In this document: piece by piece, positions 37,440-49,400 of the stretch
Layout: the number at the start of each line of letters is the position of its first letter
Position numbering within the stretch: the stretch's first letter is position 1
NCBI RefSeq assembly: GCF_000208865.1
Contig: NC_018390.1
Coordinates: 2,994,270-3,058,269 of the forward strand
DNA from: Neospora caninum Liverpool
Taxonomy: Eukaryota > Apicomplexa > Conoidasida > Eucoccidiorida > Sarcocystidae
Direction: 5' to 3'
Length of the DNA stretch: 64,000 nt
Notes under the pieces: generated by a model
The model's database searches: none
What the model was told of the DNA's origin: nothing
Seen by the model: the letters and a program-made list of their open reading frames with translations, nothing else
Position numbers and translations under genes: made by a program

Positions 37440-40235
37440 GGTGAGGGCGACGGCCGAAACACGACGGAGAGACGGGTACACCCGAGGAACCAAGGCTTAC
37501 CTCGGCAGAACCACACGATACGTAGATATGCGTGCACACGCCATTCATGCAAACACCTCGCGTACATAAATCCGCATATGCATGCATCTATCCATATATG
37601 TATATATACATACAATTTATATGCTTTCATACATATATGCACATAGCCTGTTACGCGAGGGACACTGGGGAAGAGAGAAAGAAACGGGATGGCAAAGGGG
37701 AAGGATCTGCACACAGAGACGTCGACTTCTGTGACTGCGTCGTTCGCGCCCGTACTTTTGTATCGTGTATGTGCATGCCGGTGTTTTTGCACAGGCGCAA
37801 AACACACAAGTCCCAGAGAAACAAGGGCGGGAAAACGAAAGCGAAAAGAGAGCTGTGGCGTCGGCGGCTTACACGTCGTCGGTAGTTCGCCAGAATCGCT
37901 TCATCGAAGAACAGTTCCGATGCCAAGACGCGCGACGCTGTGAGGAAGTTGATGTGCCTTTCACCTGCGTGCGTTCTCACCGCTTCGCCTGTTTCCAAAG
38001 AAACACAGGGAGAGAAGAAACCCGACGCAGATTCTCTTCTCTGCCTCGCCTAAGAACCCTCTGACTCCTGCTCTCCCAAACCGAGAAGAGAAGCACGGGC
38101 GTGAAGCGACGAAGACACAGAAGAAGAAAGAGAAGGTGAACGAGAAGACGAAAGAGAAGGCGAACCGGAGGACCCGGGAAGAGAGAGACGCCTACACGTG
38201 CAGTGCGTTTCTCCACTCTGGCGTGCTGGCGATCCTGCTTGTTCTTCCTTGTCCGCAGCGTCGTCCCCACACGGGGCGGCACTCGAGTGTCTCCTGGCGT
38301 TCCGGTGTATGTACACCTCGTAGCTGACCGGGTGCGAAGCACAGAACGCGGCCTCGGCCTGAAGCACGACGTTACTTCCCAAGTCGCTCGCCGCGGGTTC
38401 CTCCACGCAGTAGAGAAGACGTTCCTTTCCTTGTCTCGCTGCCGTCTGAGCAAATTCGGAGACCACACGGCCAGCGAAGGGCGTCAGGCGCGCGACATCC
38501 GATCCTTTCTTCTCTCGATGGCTGCTTAGCACCCCCGGAAAAACCAGAAACGAGCTGCCCGGGAAACTGGGGTCAGACGATGCGTTTTGCCTCGCCCACT
38601 CTATTTCTCACTGGGGGGGGCACAGAGCCCTACGAATCCCCTCTTAGAATTCGTAACAGGGAGTCTAGCTTCAGTTGGGCTCTGATGGGTATTGCATGCC
38701 GACGTGGAGAGCAGAGCGGGCGGCACCGTGCTTCCATACACCGCGTGGGAAGCGTGAGATCCCGGCTTCCTGCCGCGTCTGTCTTATGAGTGAATGCGAT
38801 AGAAAACGAGAAGGAAGCGAGTCCGCCATAAAACCAGCGCCGTGGACTGGTCCCGGTGAGTCGCTACGCTTCCCAAAAAAGATAGGGCGCACAAGGAGGA
38901 ACAAAGAGTTGCGTGCCTGCAACTCAGTTCCACCCCCAGCCAGAGCCGCACGCTGAAACGCAAAGGCGTCGACCACCTCTTTAGCGATCTAGAGATTCGC
39001 AGGCGTCGCTCGGGCGCCTACCAACGAAACCACATTCCTTCTTGTGTCCCGGCTCTCCCACCGCGTGCTCCCTTCGGTCCCTAGACAGTCGCGGCGGTCT
39101 TGCGCCCCGCTGTCGCTCCGCTTTTCGACATCACCTGCACCACGCACACTCGATATTTTCTGAGAAACATGCAAGTCGCACAGGTATATCTTACAATCAT
39201 GGAAATGTATGTATTGGTAGGCGTACCTGTGAAGCTACTTACTTGCGTTTGTATACGTTATTTTTTACATAGGGAGCTGTATATATATATATATATATAT
39301 ATGTTTCTGAATGGTTGGCCATGCATGCATTCGAACATGTTTTTCTCTCAGAGGGATATCGGCCTGTGGATAAACAAAAATGCGCTGGTCGGTTTGCCGC
39401 GGTGTGAGGTTGACTATATCTGGTGGGGTGTAGGCGAGCGGGGCGAGGAGCCTGAGTAGGCCATTCTTGCCTTCGGAAATGTGGAAAACTGTTTTTCCGA
39501 GCACCACAGAGAGAACTGGAAAGCGCTCACTGGCTCGACGCGCCGGTGCGCTTGAGAACGCCTCGTTTTGTTCAAGGAGATCATCCCGAATCACCAGATC
39601 AAGGTCGCGCCCGCCAATCGGCAACTCGACAGCAATGCCGGAAATCGCCAAGCCAGAGAGGAGCGGAGAAATCCGAGAAACCGACGAACCCATGTCGACA
39701 ATCACGCCTGTGAAGTTTTGCATTTGCTGGCAGAGGCGCACGGCGGCGTCGGCGAAAGGCTCCTTTCCCTCTTCCGCCACTCGGCCGGGGTAGCTACACC
39801 CGCAAATCGCGAGAGCAGAGAGTAGATCCTGACGAGGGAAAGTGCACAGGGAAAAAACAAGACGCCAGACAGAAGAAGCTGAGGATGCAGAAGATGATGA
39901 CAAAGAGGGAGAGGAGCGGGTATCACAACGGAGAAAGAGAGAAAGGAGAAATGGACCGGTGCCGGGAAAGGACGTTTGCGAAACGCGAGAGCAGAACTCG
40001 TCGAAGCATGAAGGATTGAAACGTTAGAGTGCGCTGCGTCACAGTCATGGCGATGACACACTAAGCAAAACGTAGCTACACGCCTACTATACTTGCACGT
40101 ATACGTTTATCTGTATATATAGAGCCGTGTGAGTGTGCAGCACGATAAATAACGTTAAACACACGCATGTGCATGCATGCACCTCTTCGTATACGAGACT
40201 ACACAGCTCCCACAAGAGACAAATTCGTACAGAGA

Positions 40236-40274
<39 letters not shown>

Positions 40275-42745
40275 GAGCTCGTCCGCATCGCTACACCTGT
40301 CGGTGGAGAGGCGTGAAACCTTGTGAACCTGTGGGAGCGTCTCTCTACGCGTGCGTGGGAAAAGGCCTTATCCCGCGTTTTTGCGTAGACCACGTGTGTG
40401 CATGCACACACCTGGTCGACGCTGAGGAATTGCTGAGCGCCGAGGAGCTCGAACACGATCTCGCCCAGCCGAGCAAAGTGGGAAGGCGAGCGCAGGCTGC
40501 TGGCGCACGCCAGAAAGCGCTTCACGCCGTCGCTGAAAGACAGCCCACCAATTCCAATTCTGAAGAACCGAAAAAGAGTCACCACAAGAAAGTCCCCCAG
40601 CCGTAGTCAGAAGAGGACCAAAAACAACCGCAGACTTCGACGGGACTGGGATTCCGAGACTGGGGCCGGACGACATTCTCTGTCTACGCCTACATCTATA
40701 CACACGTAGGTATGTACATGAATATACATGCACAACCAGGCACATATGTGTTGATATATATATATATATATAATCGTATATATATACCCATAGGTATATC
40801 TCTAAATATATGCACATACAAATATACATACACGCCTACGTCTTCTTCTCTTCACATACATACATGCATATACATTTCCATATGCATTGATTCACGTGAA
40901 TATATACATATATACGTGCCCATGGGAATGAAGATGCAGGCTTCGCCAGACTCGAATCGGCATTTGAGAGACGCGGCTGAAAGAAACTGGAGAAGCTCTA
41001 GAGAAATGCGTGCACACAAAGCCATGCACTACTCGTAGCCAGACGGGGATTGGGAGATAGGCTTGTTTGGGGTTTGCAGCTTTGCGAGAGACTGCAGCAA
41101 AATTGGGCGTTTCGCGGCTCACGGCATGTGATTCTCTAGAGTCTCAACTAGGACATCTTCAACTTCTTCCCAGTTTTGCACGGCGCCACGTTCAGTGCCT
41201 GACAGATACCCGCCCTCTCCTGCCACATCGAGCAGACACAACAGAGAAAAACGCACGACAGAAAGAAAGCCTCAACACATGAAAACTCAAAGACCACAGA
41301 TAGCAGCAAATGGGACACACACGCACATACATATACTCATAGAGACATATTTATACCTCCGCTCACGTTATGGATATCTGTGTCTACATGTATATATGTG
41401 TGTACATATGCGTACATGTAAGTATATGTGTATGTATTGTGCCTCTGAGCGATGGTAGAGAGAGAAACATCGAGTAGACGCCGCAACAGAAACATGCACA
41501 CGAGGGAACAACGGAGAAAGTTAGCAAAGACGAAGAAAGCAGAAACAGAGAGACGAGATTGCGAGATAGCTCGTGTAGAGAAGAGACCACGAGCAATGCG
41601 TGAATATAAAGCCGTATAGGAGGAGACACAGAAGACCGCTTGGCCGGAGCAAATGGGAGACCGCGAAAACGCGAGCGCGGAAAAATTTGCAGAACGAAAC
41701 AACGAACCTGTCCACGGCCGCCGGACGCAGCTGGGGAGGACGGAGCTTTGTTCTTCCCCCTAGAAAAAAGAAACGAGAGACAAAAGAAGAGAAAAAGAAG
41801 GACAGCGATGCCTACTGAGAACAGGACAGATGCCAAACGAGAGTCATACACGGACACAAGTGGGGCTTCGAAAGAATTTCGAGATGGCTATTACGTGGAA
41901 AGAATCAGCTTTTCCAAAGAGACAGACGCTCGCTTGGCTGTGTCCGAAACTTATCAAATCTCTCTCTCTATATATATATATCTATATACGTGGGGCTACG
42001 TTTATATACCTACAAACGTATATGCATGTCCACATCTCCATCCATACATGTCTGTAACTACGTAGCTATATATGTATATATCTCATAAATATATTCACAT
42101 AATTCGATTTCTTTCTCTCCGTTTGTATATGCAAATTCGTCGAAGGGTGTGTTTGTTCTAGTTCCCTGTCTCCTATATGTCTCCGTATCGCTATCCGGTC
42201 AACTGTGTCTCTGCGTACGCACATGCACTGTTGTCTGTGTCAAAAGCTAAATGACTGTTTCTGCTTATCCGTTGCAGGGGCTAACAAGTGTACGCTGACT
42301 CGGTCATTCCTCTCTAACTTCTAGTGCATAGAGGGCTTCACATCGTGTCCATTTCCTTTCTGGTACTCAGGCCCGAAGGCCAAAGATAGATGTTTGGGTT
42401 TTTTTGTGTTCACTTTCCCCCAACATTTTCGCTTGTCTCTGTCTTTACCTCGCCTCCCCGCTCCGCCACGTGCGCCCGGAGGTGGTACCCGCCCACGTCA
42501 AAGACGAGGATAGGCTCATGCTCTTCTCTTTTCTGTTTTCGATCGGATGCTGGGACATCCCAGCTACACTGCCAAATGGCGTCGTCCTCTTGTCGCTCGC
42601 GCAGCCAAGAAAAGAACCCCTTTTCTGTTTTCTCCGCTTCCTTCCGCCTCCGCTCCCCGGCCTGCACATCTTGCTCTTCTCGCTCCCGCAACCACGCGAA
42701 AAAAGTATTCGCGGGCGGTTCCGCGGCTCGCGCTTCTGCCTGCAT
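36657..42745 (-). CDS. divergent actin-related protein (actin-fold ATPase family), multi-exon
   Basis: Member of the actin/ARP superfamily; a cytoskeletal or nuclear chromatin-complex role is equally possible. Exons read on the minus strand: 42745-42449 (N-terminal extension, then phosphate-1-like PILVFDVGGYHLRAHVAERG), 41759-41708 (VLPSCVRRPW), 41198-41123 (RGAVQNWEEVEDVL), 40559-40412 (ending ELLGAQQFLSVDQ), 39828 to about 39340 (phosphate-2-like GVIVDMGSSVSRISPL and GGRDLDLVI), 38566 to an uncertain end (KERLLYCVEEP), 37988-37873 (GERHINFLTASRVL), 37352-37261, and 36882 to 36657 (adenosine motif ENIYLVGGSSLIPGFALRL). Phases join for the first four junctions and the last two. The donors of exons 5 and 6 are unresolved and an extra small exon may exist. 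The actin-type WxGG C-terminal segment was not found: either a 3' exon is missed or the protein is truncated after the GG motif. The 85-residue N-terminal extension has a duplicated FF(A/S)WLRER element. The subfamily (ARP4/6/10 or apicomplexan ALP) cannot be set by eye. Confidence 0.78.
37403..37438. repeat. (TA)n microsatellite in an actin-related gene intron
   Basis: One of the longest pure TA runs in the window, about 36 bases, between the exons ending at 37873 and starting at 37352. Confidence 0.95.
39281..39302. repeat. (TA)n microsatellite
   Basis: TA run of about 22 bases just downstream (minus strand) of the exon that begins at 39828. It helps place that exon's end to its right. Confidence 0.95.
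40239..40268. repeat. (TA)n microsatellite
   Basis: TA run of about 30 bases in the intron between the exons ending at 40412 and starting at 39828. Further TA-rich sequence lies at about 40756-40800 in the previous intron. Confidence 0.95.
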
Positions 42746-42825
42746 AGCAGCGAAGGAGAGCCAAGAACAGAGAGGGGAGAACCAGAGAACGAAAGAGAGC
42801 AAGAATGAGACGGAGAATGAGAGGA

Positions 42826-43150
42826 GAACAAGAGAGTGCAGCGCAGGGAGAAGGAGAGAGAAAAGAAGAGAGAAAAGAAGAGAGAGAAGACCGAGAAGAA
42901 GACCGAGAAGAGAGAGAAGAAGGGAGAGAACAAGAGAGAGAACAAGAGAGAGAACAAGAAAGAGAAGCAGAGAGAGAAGAAGAGAGAGAACAAGAGAGAG
43001 AAGAAGAAGGACAGGAGGAGAGGGAGATGAGACGAATGCGGCGGCGAGAAGAAGATGGAGGATGCCAGAGCACGAGGACGGGGGAGAAGAGGGAGGATGG
43101 AGGGAACAAGAGATAGGGAAAGAAAGGGGCGACGAGAGAGAAGAGCGCAG
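42826..43150. repeat. long GA-rich imperfect repeat tract upstream of the actin-related gene
   Basis: About 320 bases are almost pure purine on the plus strand, made of degenerate units such as GAGAGAGAACAA and GAAGAGAGA. The core at about 42925-43010 repeats a 10-12 base unit several times. It begins about 80 bases upstream of the inferred start codon, so it probably lies in the 5' UTR or core promoter of the minus-strand gene. Confidence 0.9.
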
Positions 43151-44248
43151 AGAAGAGGCGGGAGAAGAGGGGAGACCGAGAGAGAAGAGGAGACGCCCGC
43201 GCGGACCAGACACGCAGTTTGCTGACGAGGCGGCGACGATGGGAGGGGACGAGGCGGAGAGTCACACGGGCTGCGACCGTGTCGCGAGACTCTAGGGATC
43301 CAGGATCCTCATGTTGAGATGGACACACTGCTGAGGCGTGCCGGCGATCGAATTTTTTCCTTCGCTCTCTCAGCGAGGATGAATGCAGGGAGACGAAACG
43401 AATGCAAAGTTCAGAAGCAAAGCCTGGTCCTTTTCTGCTGGCTGCCTTCAGTGTACGACACGCGGTTGTCTTGTCAGATAGAGGACGGCATGGAGAAAGG
43501 AGGCAGGAGGCCTTTCAAGGGCCGCTTCCATGGAGGGAAGAAACCGAAAAAAAGAGGAAGAATCATTGAGAAAAATCCGTCACTTTCCTCGTTGCAGGGC
43601 AGGGCTCTGCTACGGGACTGAAGAATATGTCCTGTGCATTTTTTCTGTGCATGCCCAGCGACCGCGAGGAGAGGCACGGAGGCGTGTCCTGTCTCTCTGT
43701 CTCCGTGCGCCTCTCTCAGTCGGTCTCCGCAGATGTGCCTCGCCTGCGTTTTCAGTCACCCTTAGAGAAGCGTAAGACACGGAGGCTCGTTTCTTGCCTT
43801 TGCTCTCTCCTCTTCGCTCTCCACTGTTGGAAGCGGCGCTGTTTTCTGTAACCGGCCGAGACTGAAGACAAAGATGTGAGGAGAACGCAAGTATCCAGCC
43901 GGAAAAGGCGCGCTCACCTGCTGTGGCTGTCTTCTTCGCCTGCAAAAGAGGAGGGAAAGCGAAGAGAAAGGAAGGACGCGGAGAGCAGAAGAGAGAAGAA
44001 ATGCACAGAAAAGAAGTATCACCACGCGAGAGACGCCGCAACGCCGCGGCGCAGTCTAGGTGTGCGCCTCGTCTCTCTTGGTGGAACTGAACGAGTCGTT
44101 TCCTTCAATTGTTGCCACTCGCAGGAGCAAAGAAAGCAAAGAATCCTTTTCCGACAAAAATCTTCTCCAGACTAAAAACAGGCTGCAGTTCATGTGCCCG
44201 CGTAAATCTACAGCGCCTTGGAAAAAAAACAAAAAAACGAAAAAGAAT

Positions 44249-44320
44249 ACGAGCACCGGGGATCGAACCCGGGACCTCTCGCGTGTGAGGCGAGCGTCAT
44301 AGCCACTAGACCATGCTCGC
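44249..44320 (-). tRNA. tRNA-Val (CAC)
   Basis: Minus-strand cloverleaf of 72 bases. The acceptor is GCGAGCA/TGCTCGT (one G-T pair), the D arm contains GTCTAGTGGCTATGAC, the anticodon stem is CTCGC/GCGAG with loop CTCACAC (anticodon CAC), and the T arm is CCGGG-TTCGATC-CCCGG. It has no intron. A-rich plus-strand sequence just to the left supplies a T-rich terminator on the minus strand. Confidence 0.95.
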
Positions 44321-46232
44321 TTAATAAACTCCAGGAATAGCCTGTCGCTTTGCTGCCGTCCGTTTGCGGAAGAGAACAGACAAGTCGTCTGCAGCGTAGA
44401 TCCAGCGGTGAATCTCGTTAGTATCTCCATGCTTCCTCTTGAAGGGGAGTCTTGGCGCCATGGGATACATTCGAGGGGGGGGAAGGCATCGATATTGTTC
44501 GCTTCTCCTGGTCACGGGTCGTGCTTCCCTCACCGGCGTGATGCCGCCCGTTGAAACAAAGTACATCGATCTAGACGCTTTGCTTTTCGGGAACAGTTGC
44601 ACAGATCTACCGACGCGACATGAGACATCTGTCTTGCCATACATTACTAAACACCTGGTTAGACCGCTGCGACCCTTCTACATATATACATATGTCTACA
44701 TATATATACATACAAGTAGGTAGATAGATGTGTGTTTAACTTTGTGCAGAGTTTTGGGCGATACATGGAGAGAGGGTGTCGCGTTGTCTTCTCGCCTCCA
44801 AGGATCTCGGGAGAGAGCGCTGAACTCTGCAGGATCGGAGTGTATCGTGCGCTGCGCGTTTGCTGAACTTTCCATAACAGACGAGCGATACAGCCTGTGA
44901 GGAGTCTTTTTTCAGGGCATCGGCACGCGGCGCTTGCGTCGCCGAGGCCTCCCAAGGCCCCGGGTTGGTGCTGTCCTTTTCCAGGAAGCCCATGCATATG
45001 TTTTCCAGTCCGCAGAGAACAAGGAAAGAAACACTGAGAGGGAGTCGGCACGAGGAACTGTGGTGTTCGTGTTGTTGCTCCTCGTATCCTGCTGGTGAGT
45101 AGCCGGCAGACTCCTCAGAACTCTTGCGTCGAGTTTCTCTCCATGTGCAAGCACAATTCATCTTTTAATTACACGAAACAAAGAGATCTGCTTCCGCGGC
45201 GCTTCCGGATTGAGGCTGTGCCGTTAAAGAAAATGCCGTTGTTGCTGTCTCCTTTGGCCGCGTCCACCTCCAAGTGTCGGCTCACACCCCGGCGCGAGTG
45301 ATTGAGTTCTCTCTGAGTGAATGAAAACTCTCGCTCGACACCGCCTGCTGTCCTTTCCAGGCTCGCGTTGCAGGAAAATCTTGCCTGAATCGACTTAGAT
45401 TTAAGTCAAACAGTCCGGAGTGTATCGGAAGAATGTGAACTTCCAGAAGAAAGTGCAAAGACCTGGCAAACGAGAAACCGAACATTTAACTCTACAGGCA
45501 GAGAGCAGGAACTCTCGACGGCGCCTGCAAAAAGCTGTGGGTCACATGCGTCGAAACAAGTGCGACGGCACGCGTCCTCTCTTCCTTCAGAGAAGAGACA
45601 CGGTCCATCGCGCCTGTCATTCGCTCTCTTTCCCCGCCTCCAAGGCCACAAGAGAAAGACACGCAAAACCCAAAAGACGCCCCATCTCACCACCGCTCAC
45701 ATTCTTCCCGTTCAACGATGAATCGGTCAACTGCCAGCAAACATAACGGCACAACTTTGCAAAAGGAATCCAGCTGACGACCGCAAAACCGACAACAAGA
45801 ATCCAAACCCTCTCTCGTCTCGCTTCTTCTCTCGCGGTCTCGCTACACTCCTTTTCCTCTCTCCTCTCCCTCTCTTGCGTCTTCCTCGTCAGACGGTAAC
45901 TTCCACGTCCTTCCTACGTCGCTCCTCTTGCCTCCCGCCCTCAACTTGCCGCCGTCTCTATACACCTCCCATGCTCTTTTTCTACAGGTAAGCACGCAGC
46001 GCGAATGCAAACCCGAGAAACAAACGCAGCTCTTCCTCCACCGTTTCTCGTCTACGTTGACCTCTCTTCTCCGCCTTTCCTGTCTCCTTTCCCCGAATTC
46101 TTTTCCTTCCTGTCTGCTCTGTGTTTTGTCTCGTCGGGTGCGTCATCCGTTGTTTCTTCCAGCACACCGTGCGCCGGCACGCACACAGCCGAGAAACGCA
46201 TCTCGAGGCCTCTCCGACACCTGAGCGACAGC

Positions 46233-46436
46233 CTAGCGGCTCACACCCTGCAAAAGTAAGCGAGCAGTAAAAAACAGGAAACGCTGGAAAATTGCCGCCT
46301 TCCCTTAGAGAGAGAAACGCATCGAACATCAACTCGCGACTGCAACACAGAAACGCGTCAAGCAAAAACCGACAGTTCTTTCAAAACAATACCACACCAC
46401 ACACGCAAAACATGAACACGAACCTCCCTACAAATA

Positions 46437-46472
<36 letters not shown>

Positions 46473-49400
46473 GTATACATGTGAGTAGATATGTAAGGAT
46501 ATATAGGTAAGTATACGTGTGTACATTTTTGTAAACGTTACAGTGTCAACAACTATCTGCGTGAGTCTGGTTCAGCATGTGTCTTCGCTTCTCGACGTAT
46601 CGCCCCTCTCGACATGAATCTGCATACACACTATCTGGATAGATACGGATTTACAAACGTATTCATATAATTATGCATATATGTTTGAAAGCAAATGTAT
46701 GCACATGTGGGTATAGAGACGTAGACGCGTTGCTCACAGAAAGAGTTCTCGACTTACGAGCTGCGTGCACGCGAGGTCTTCGATCGGGAGCACGGTGCAA
46801 ACATCCTCGGGACGTTGCAGCATGTAGTCCGGAAACCAGCCGCGTCTGAAAACAAGCACAGACCCGAAACGCGACAATGGAAATCTCGGATTGGCATGCC
46901 TTTGCAGGAAACTCGCGACGGCGAGACGTGCATCCAGATCCCCCCCCCCCCCCACACCCACACAGCTCCACGAGATGCAGCAGAGACGAACAGAACCAGC
47001 GCCCTTAGCATTTGTCGCCTCGCACGCTTATCCACCAAAACCTCCACAGAGACATAGACGCATAGAGGTGTTTACATACTTACACATTTTTACATATACA
47101 CACATACGCAATTACACATGTGTATATATTTACAGTTATGTGTATGTCTGTGCATATTTATGTTTTGATAGACTCGGTTTCCCTAAAAAGCGCGTCGACG
47201 GCTCGAGACAGAGAAATTCGGCGAATTGAAGACTCTTTCGAAGGCGTTGTTTTCGTCGCGTTTCCAACTCTCGCACCTATGGGGTTGTCCTCGAATGCGT
47301 CCAAAGATCCACCCCTGTCGATGGTGAACGAGAACCTCGACGCGCTCGCCCTTTTCGAAGCTAAGCAGCGTTTGCGCGCGCCTGGTCGCGCAGCCTCGAC
47401 ACGACGTCGGCGCGCTTCTCCCCACGGGAACCTTCCTGGACACCCGCGGCGCCGGGTCCGAGGCGCGGGAAATCGAGGGCCTTCTTCCTCCACGTTCTCT
47501 CTGCGTCCGAACGTCCAGGACCGCCTCTCTCTCCTCCCCGCCCTCCACACCCCTCTCTCCGCAGTCGGCTCTGGGGTCTGGGATTTGTTCTCGATCGCGA
47601 GGATCCTCCGGCGACGCCGTTCTCTTCTCTCCCCCAGTGCGCGTCGCAGTAGACGCGACAGACTGAGGCGGCTCGAGAGGCGGAAGCGAAGACACTGAGG
47701 ACCGTCTCTCGGCGCAGTCCGCCTCGGAAAAAATCGCGCCAGAGTCGCTACGCCGTTCGTCTCCCCTCTTCCTGCCTTCTGTCCACTCGCGCACTCTCGC
47801 CTCCATAGCGTTGCTCCTCTCAGCCTCTCCTTTGCCTTCCGATCCCTCACCCTGCGCATCTAAACTTCTCGACGGCCCGACCTGCAATCGCCGGCCTTCG
47901 ATCTCCTCTCCCGCGTTCTCTCCGGCGCGTTCTTCTCCCTCTGCGCTCCCATGGATCTCTGCGTCCCTGGCCTGGAGCTCTCCCTCTGCATCCGATTCTC
48001 GGCCCTCATCGACGAGCTCGCCGTGCCAAGACCAGCAGAGCTCGCGCACTTCGACTTCGTCGGGGATGATGTGAACAACTGTACATACACCGCGGAGACA
48101 CTTCAGGCACGCCCTGTCCCGCCAGGACTCGCCGATCGCCGTCGAAGAGGAACCCGACGGTGGAAGAAAGGGGGAGAGGGGAAGTCGCAAATGGGGCAGG
48201 CTTGACACGGCCGCGTGTGGCTTCCCGCCCTGTCCCGCAGGAAACTCGGAGCCCTGAGACAGTCCTTCGCCTCCGGTCTCGCGTCTACTCGCCGCCCCGG
48301 CCGAGGAAACCGCAAGTGACGAGATCTTCTCGCGACCGCCTCCCGAGGACTGAGTCGGCTGATGACAAGACGACCGCGCAGAATCGGAGAACGTCGTGGA
48401 CGCGCCCGCCGAGCCAGGTTGCTCGAGGCTCCCCGAGGCGAACTGGATAGGAGCCTCGCCGTGAGTCTGTGCAGACGCGGCGCGGCGCTCTGGGTGACCG
48501 GCCAGAAAGGCGGGGAGCGACGAGCTCGGGCACGACGGCGAAGCCGCCAAGGGCGAGGAAAACGCAGCTAGAGATGAGAAGGAGACTCCTGAGGCTCCGT
48601 CTTCGGCAACCCCGGGGGGCAACAACGCCGCCAAACTTCCGGGCTCCGACACGGAGACGGAAGGCGGCGACACGTCCACCGGGTTTTGTCTCGAACGAAG
48701 GCTGTGGACAGGCTCGCCGCTCGCCCCGCCTCTGTTTTGCGGCGTCACGACACCGCACGGCGAAGACTTGGACGAGACTGGCGATCCGAGACAACACCCC
48801 CCACTGCCCGCGCCGCCGCTGTGTGTGGACGAGGAGGCGATCGGCGAGGAAGAAAAGTTCGCCAGCGACGCAGCGGCAGGTAGAGTCGCACCCGCTGCGC
48901 CCTCGGAGCCCAGGAGGAACGAGTCAAACAAGGGACACACTTCGCCGCGCGCGTGGTGCATGCCGTCGCGCCTGTGGGCGAGAGACCGACAACTGGGTTC
49001 CTCCTCGCCGGTCGCTCTGGGCACGGTCCCTGGGGAACTGGAAGGAAACGCACCCGTCCGCCAGGCCTCGAGAGCCTCCGCGCTGGGCGGCAGATCCCTG
49101 GAAAGCGAACCGGAGACGCCGGACGGACGAGCGCTCGAGAACTTGGAATCCGAGGCATGACCGCCGCGCCCTTCCAGCTGCGGCGGAAACTCGGAGAGAA
49201 CAGACAGCAGGGAGGGACTTCCCGAGCTGCGGCCTGCGCCGCCGTCGCCCTCGCCGGCCGTGAACGGAGACGCAGCCCGCGCGTGTGGCGAGCTCGCCTG
49301 CCGGCTGTCCTCTCGGGTATCTCCCTCGCCGTCTCTGCACTGCATGCGCGCCGCGTCAGCCTGCGAGACGGGAGGGAACGGAAACAGGAGGGAAGGCGGT

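Larger units (their letters stand above)
42746..46232. other. 5' flank of the actin-related gene and 3' flank of the NOT3 gene
   Basis: The stretch holds the GA-rich tract (listed), a tRNA-Val gene and otherwise no assignable frame. Upstream of the actin-related start at 42745 the minus strand is a long pyrimidine tract, so long open frames there (up to 43213 and 43328) are Leu/Ser-rich artefacts that merely extend the real first exon. No gene with a recognisable domain was seen between 43.3 and 46.2 kb. Confidence 0.55.

Noticed and set aside
42410..43328. Leu/Ser-rich extension of the actin-related first exon, resembling many membrane helices
   Set aside because: It is the translation of a GA-repeat tract on the opposite strand. 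The ATG at 42745 gives a sensible N terminus without it.
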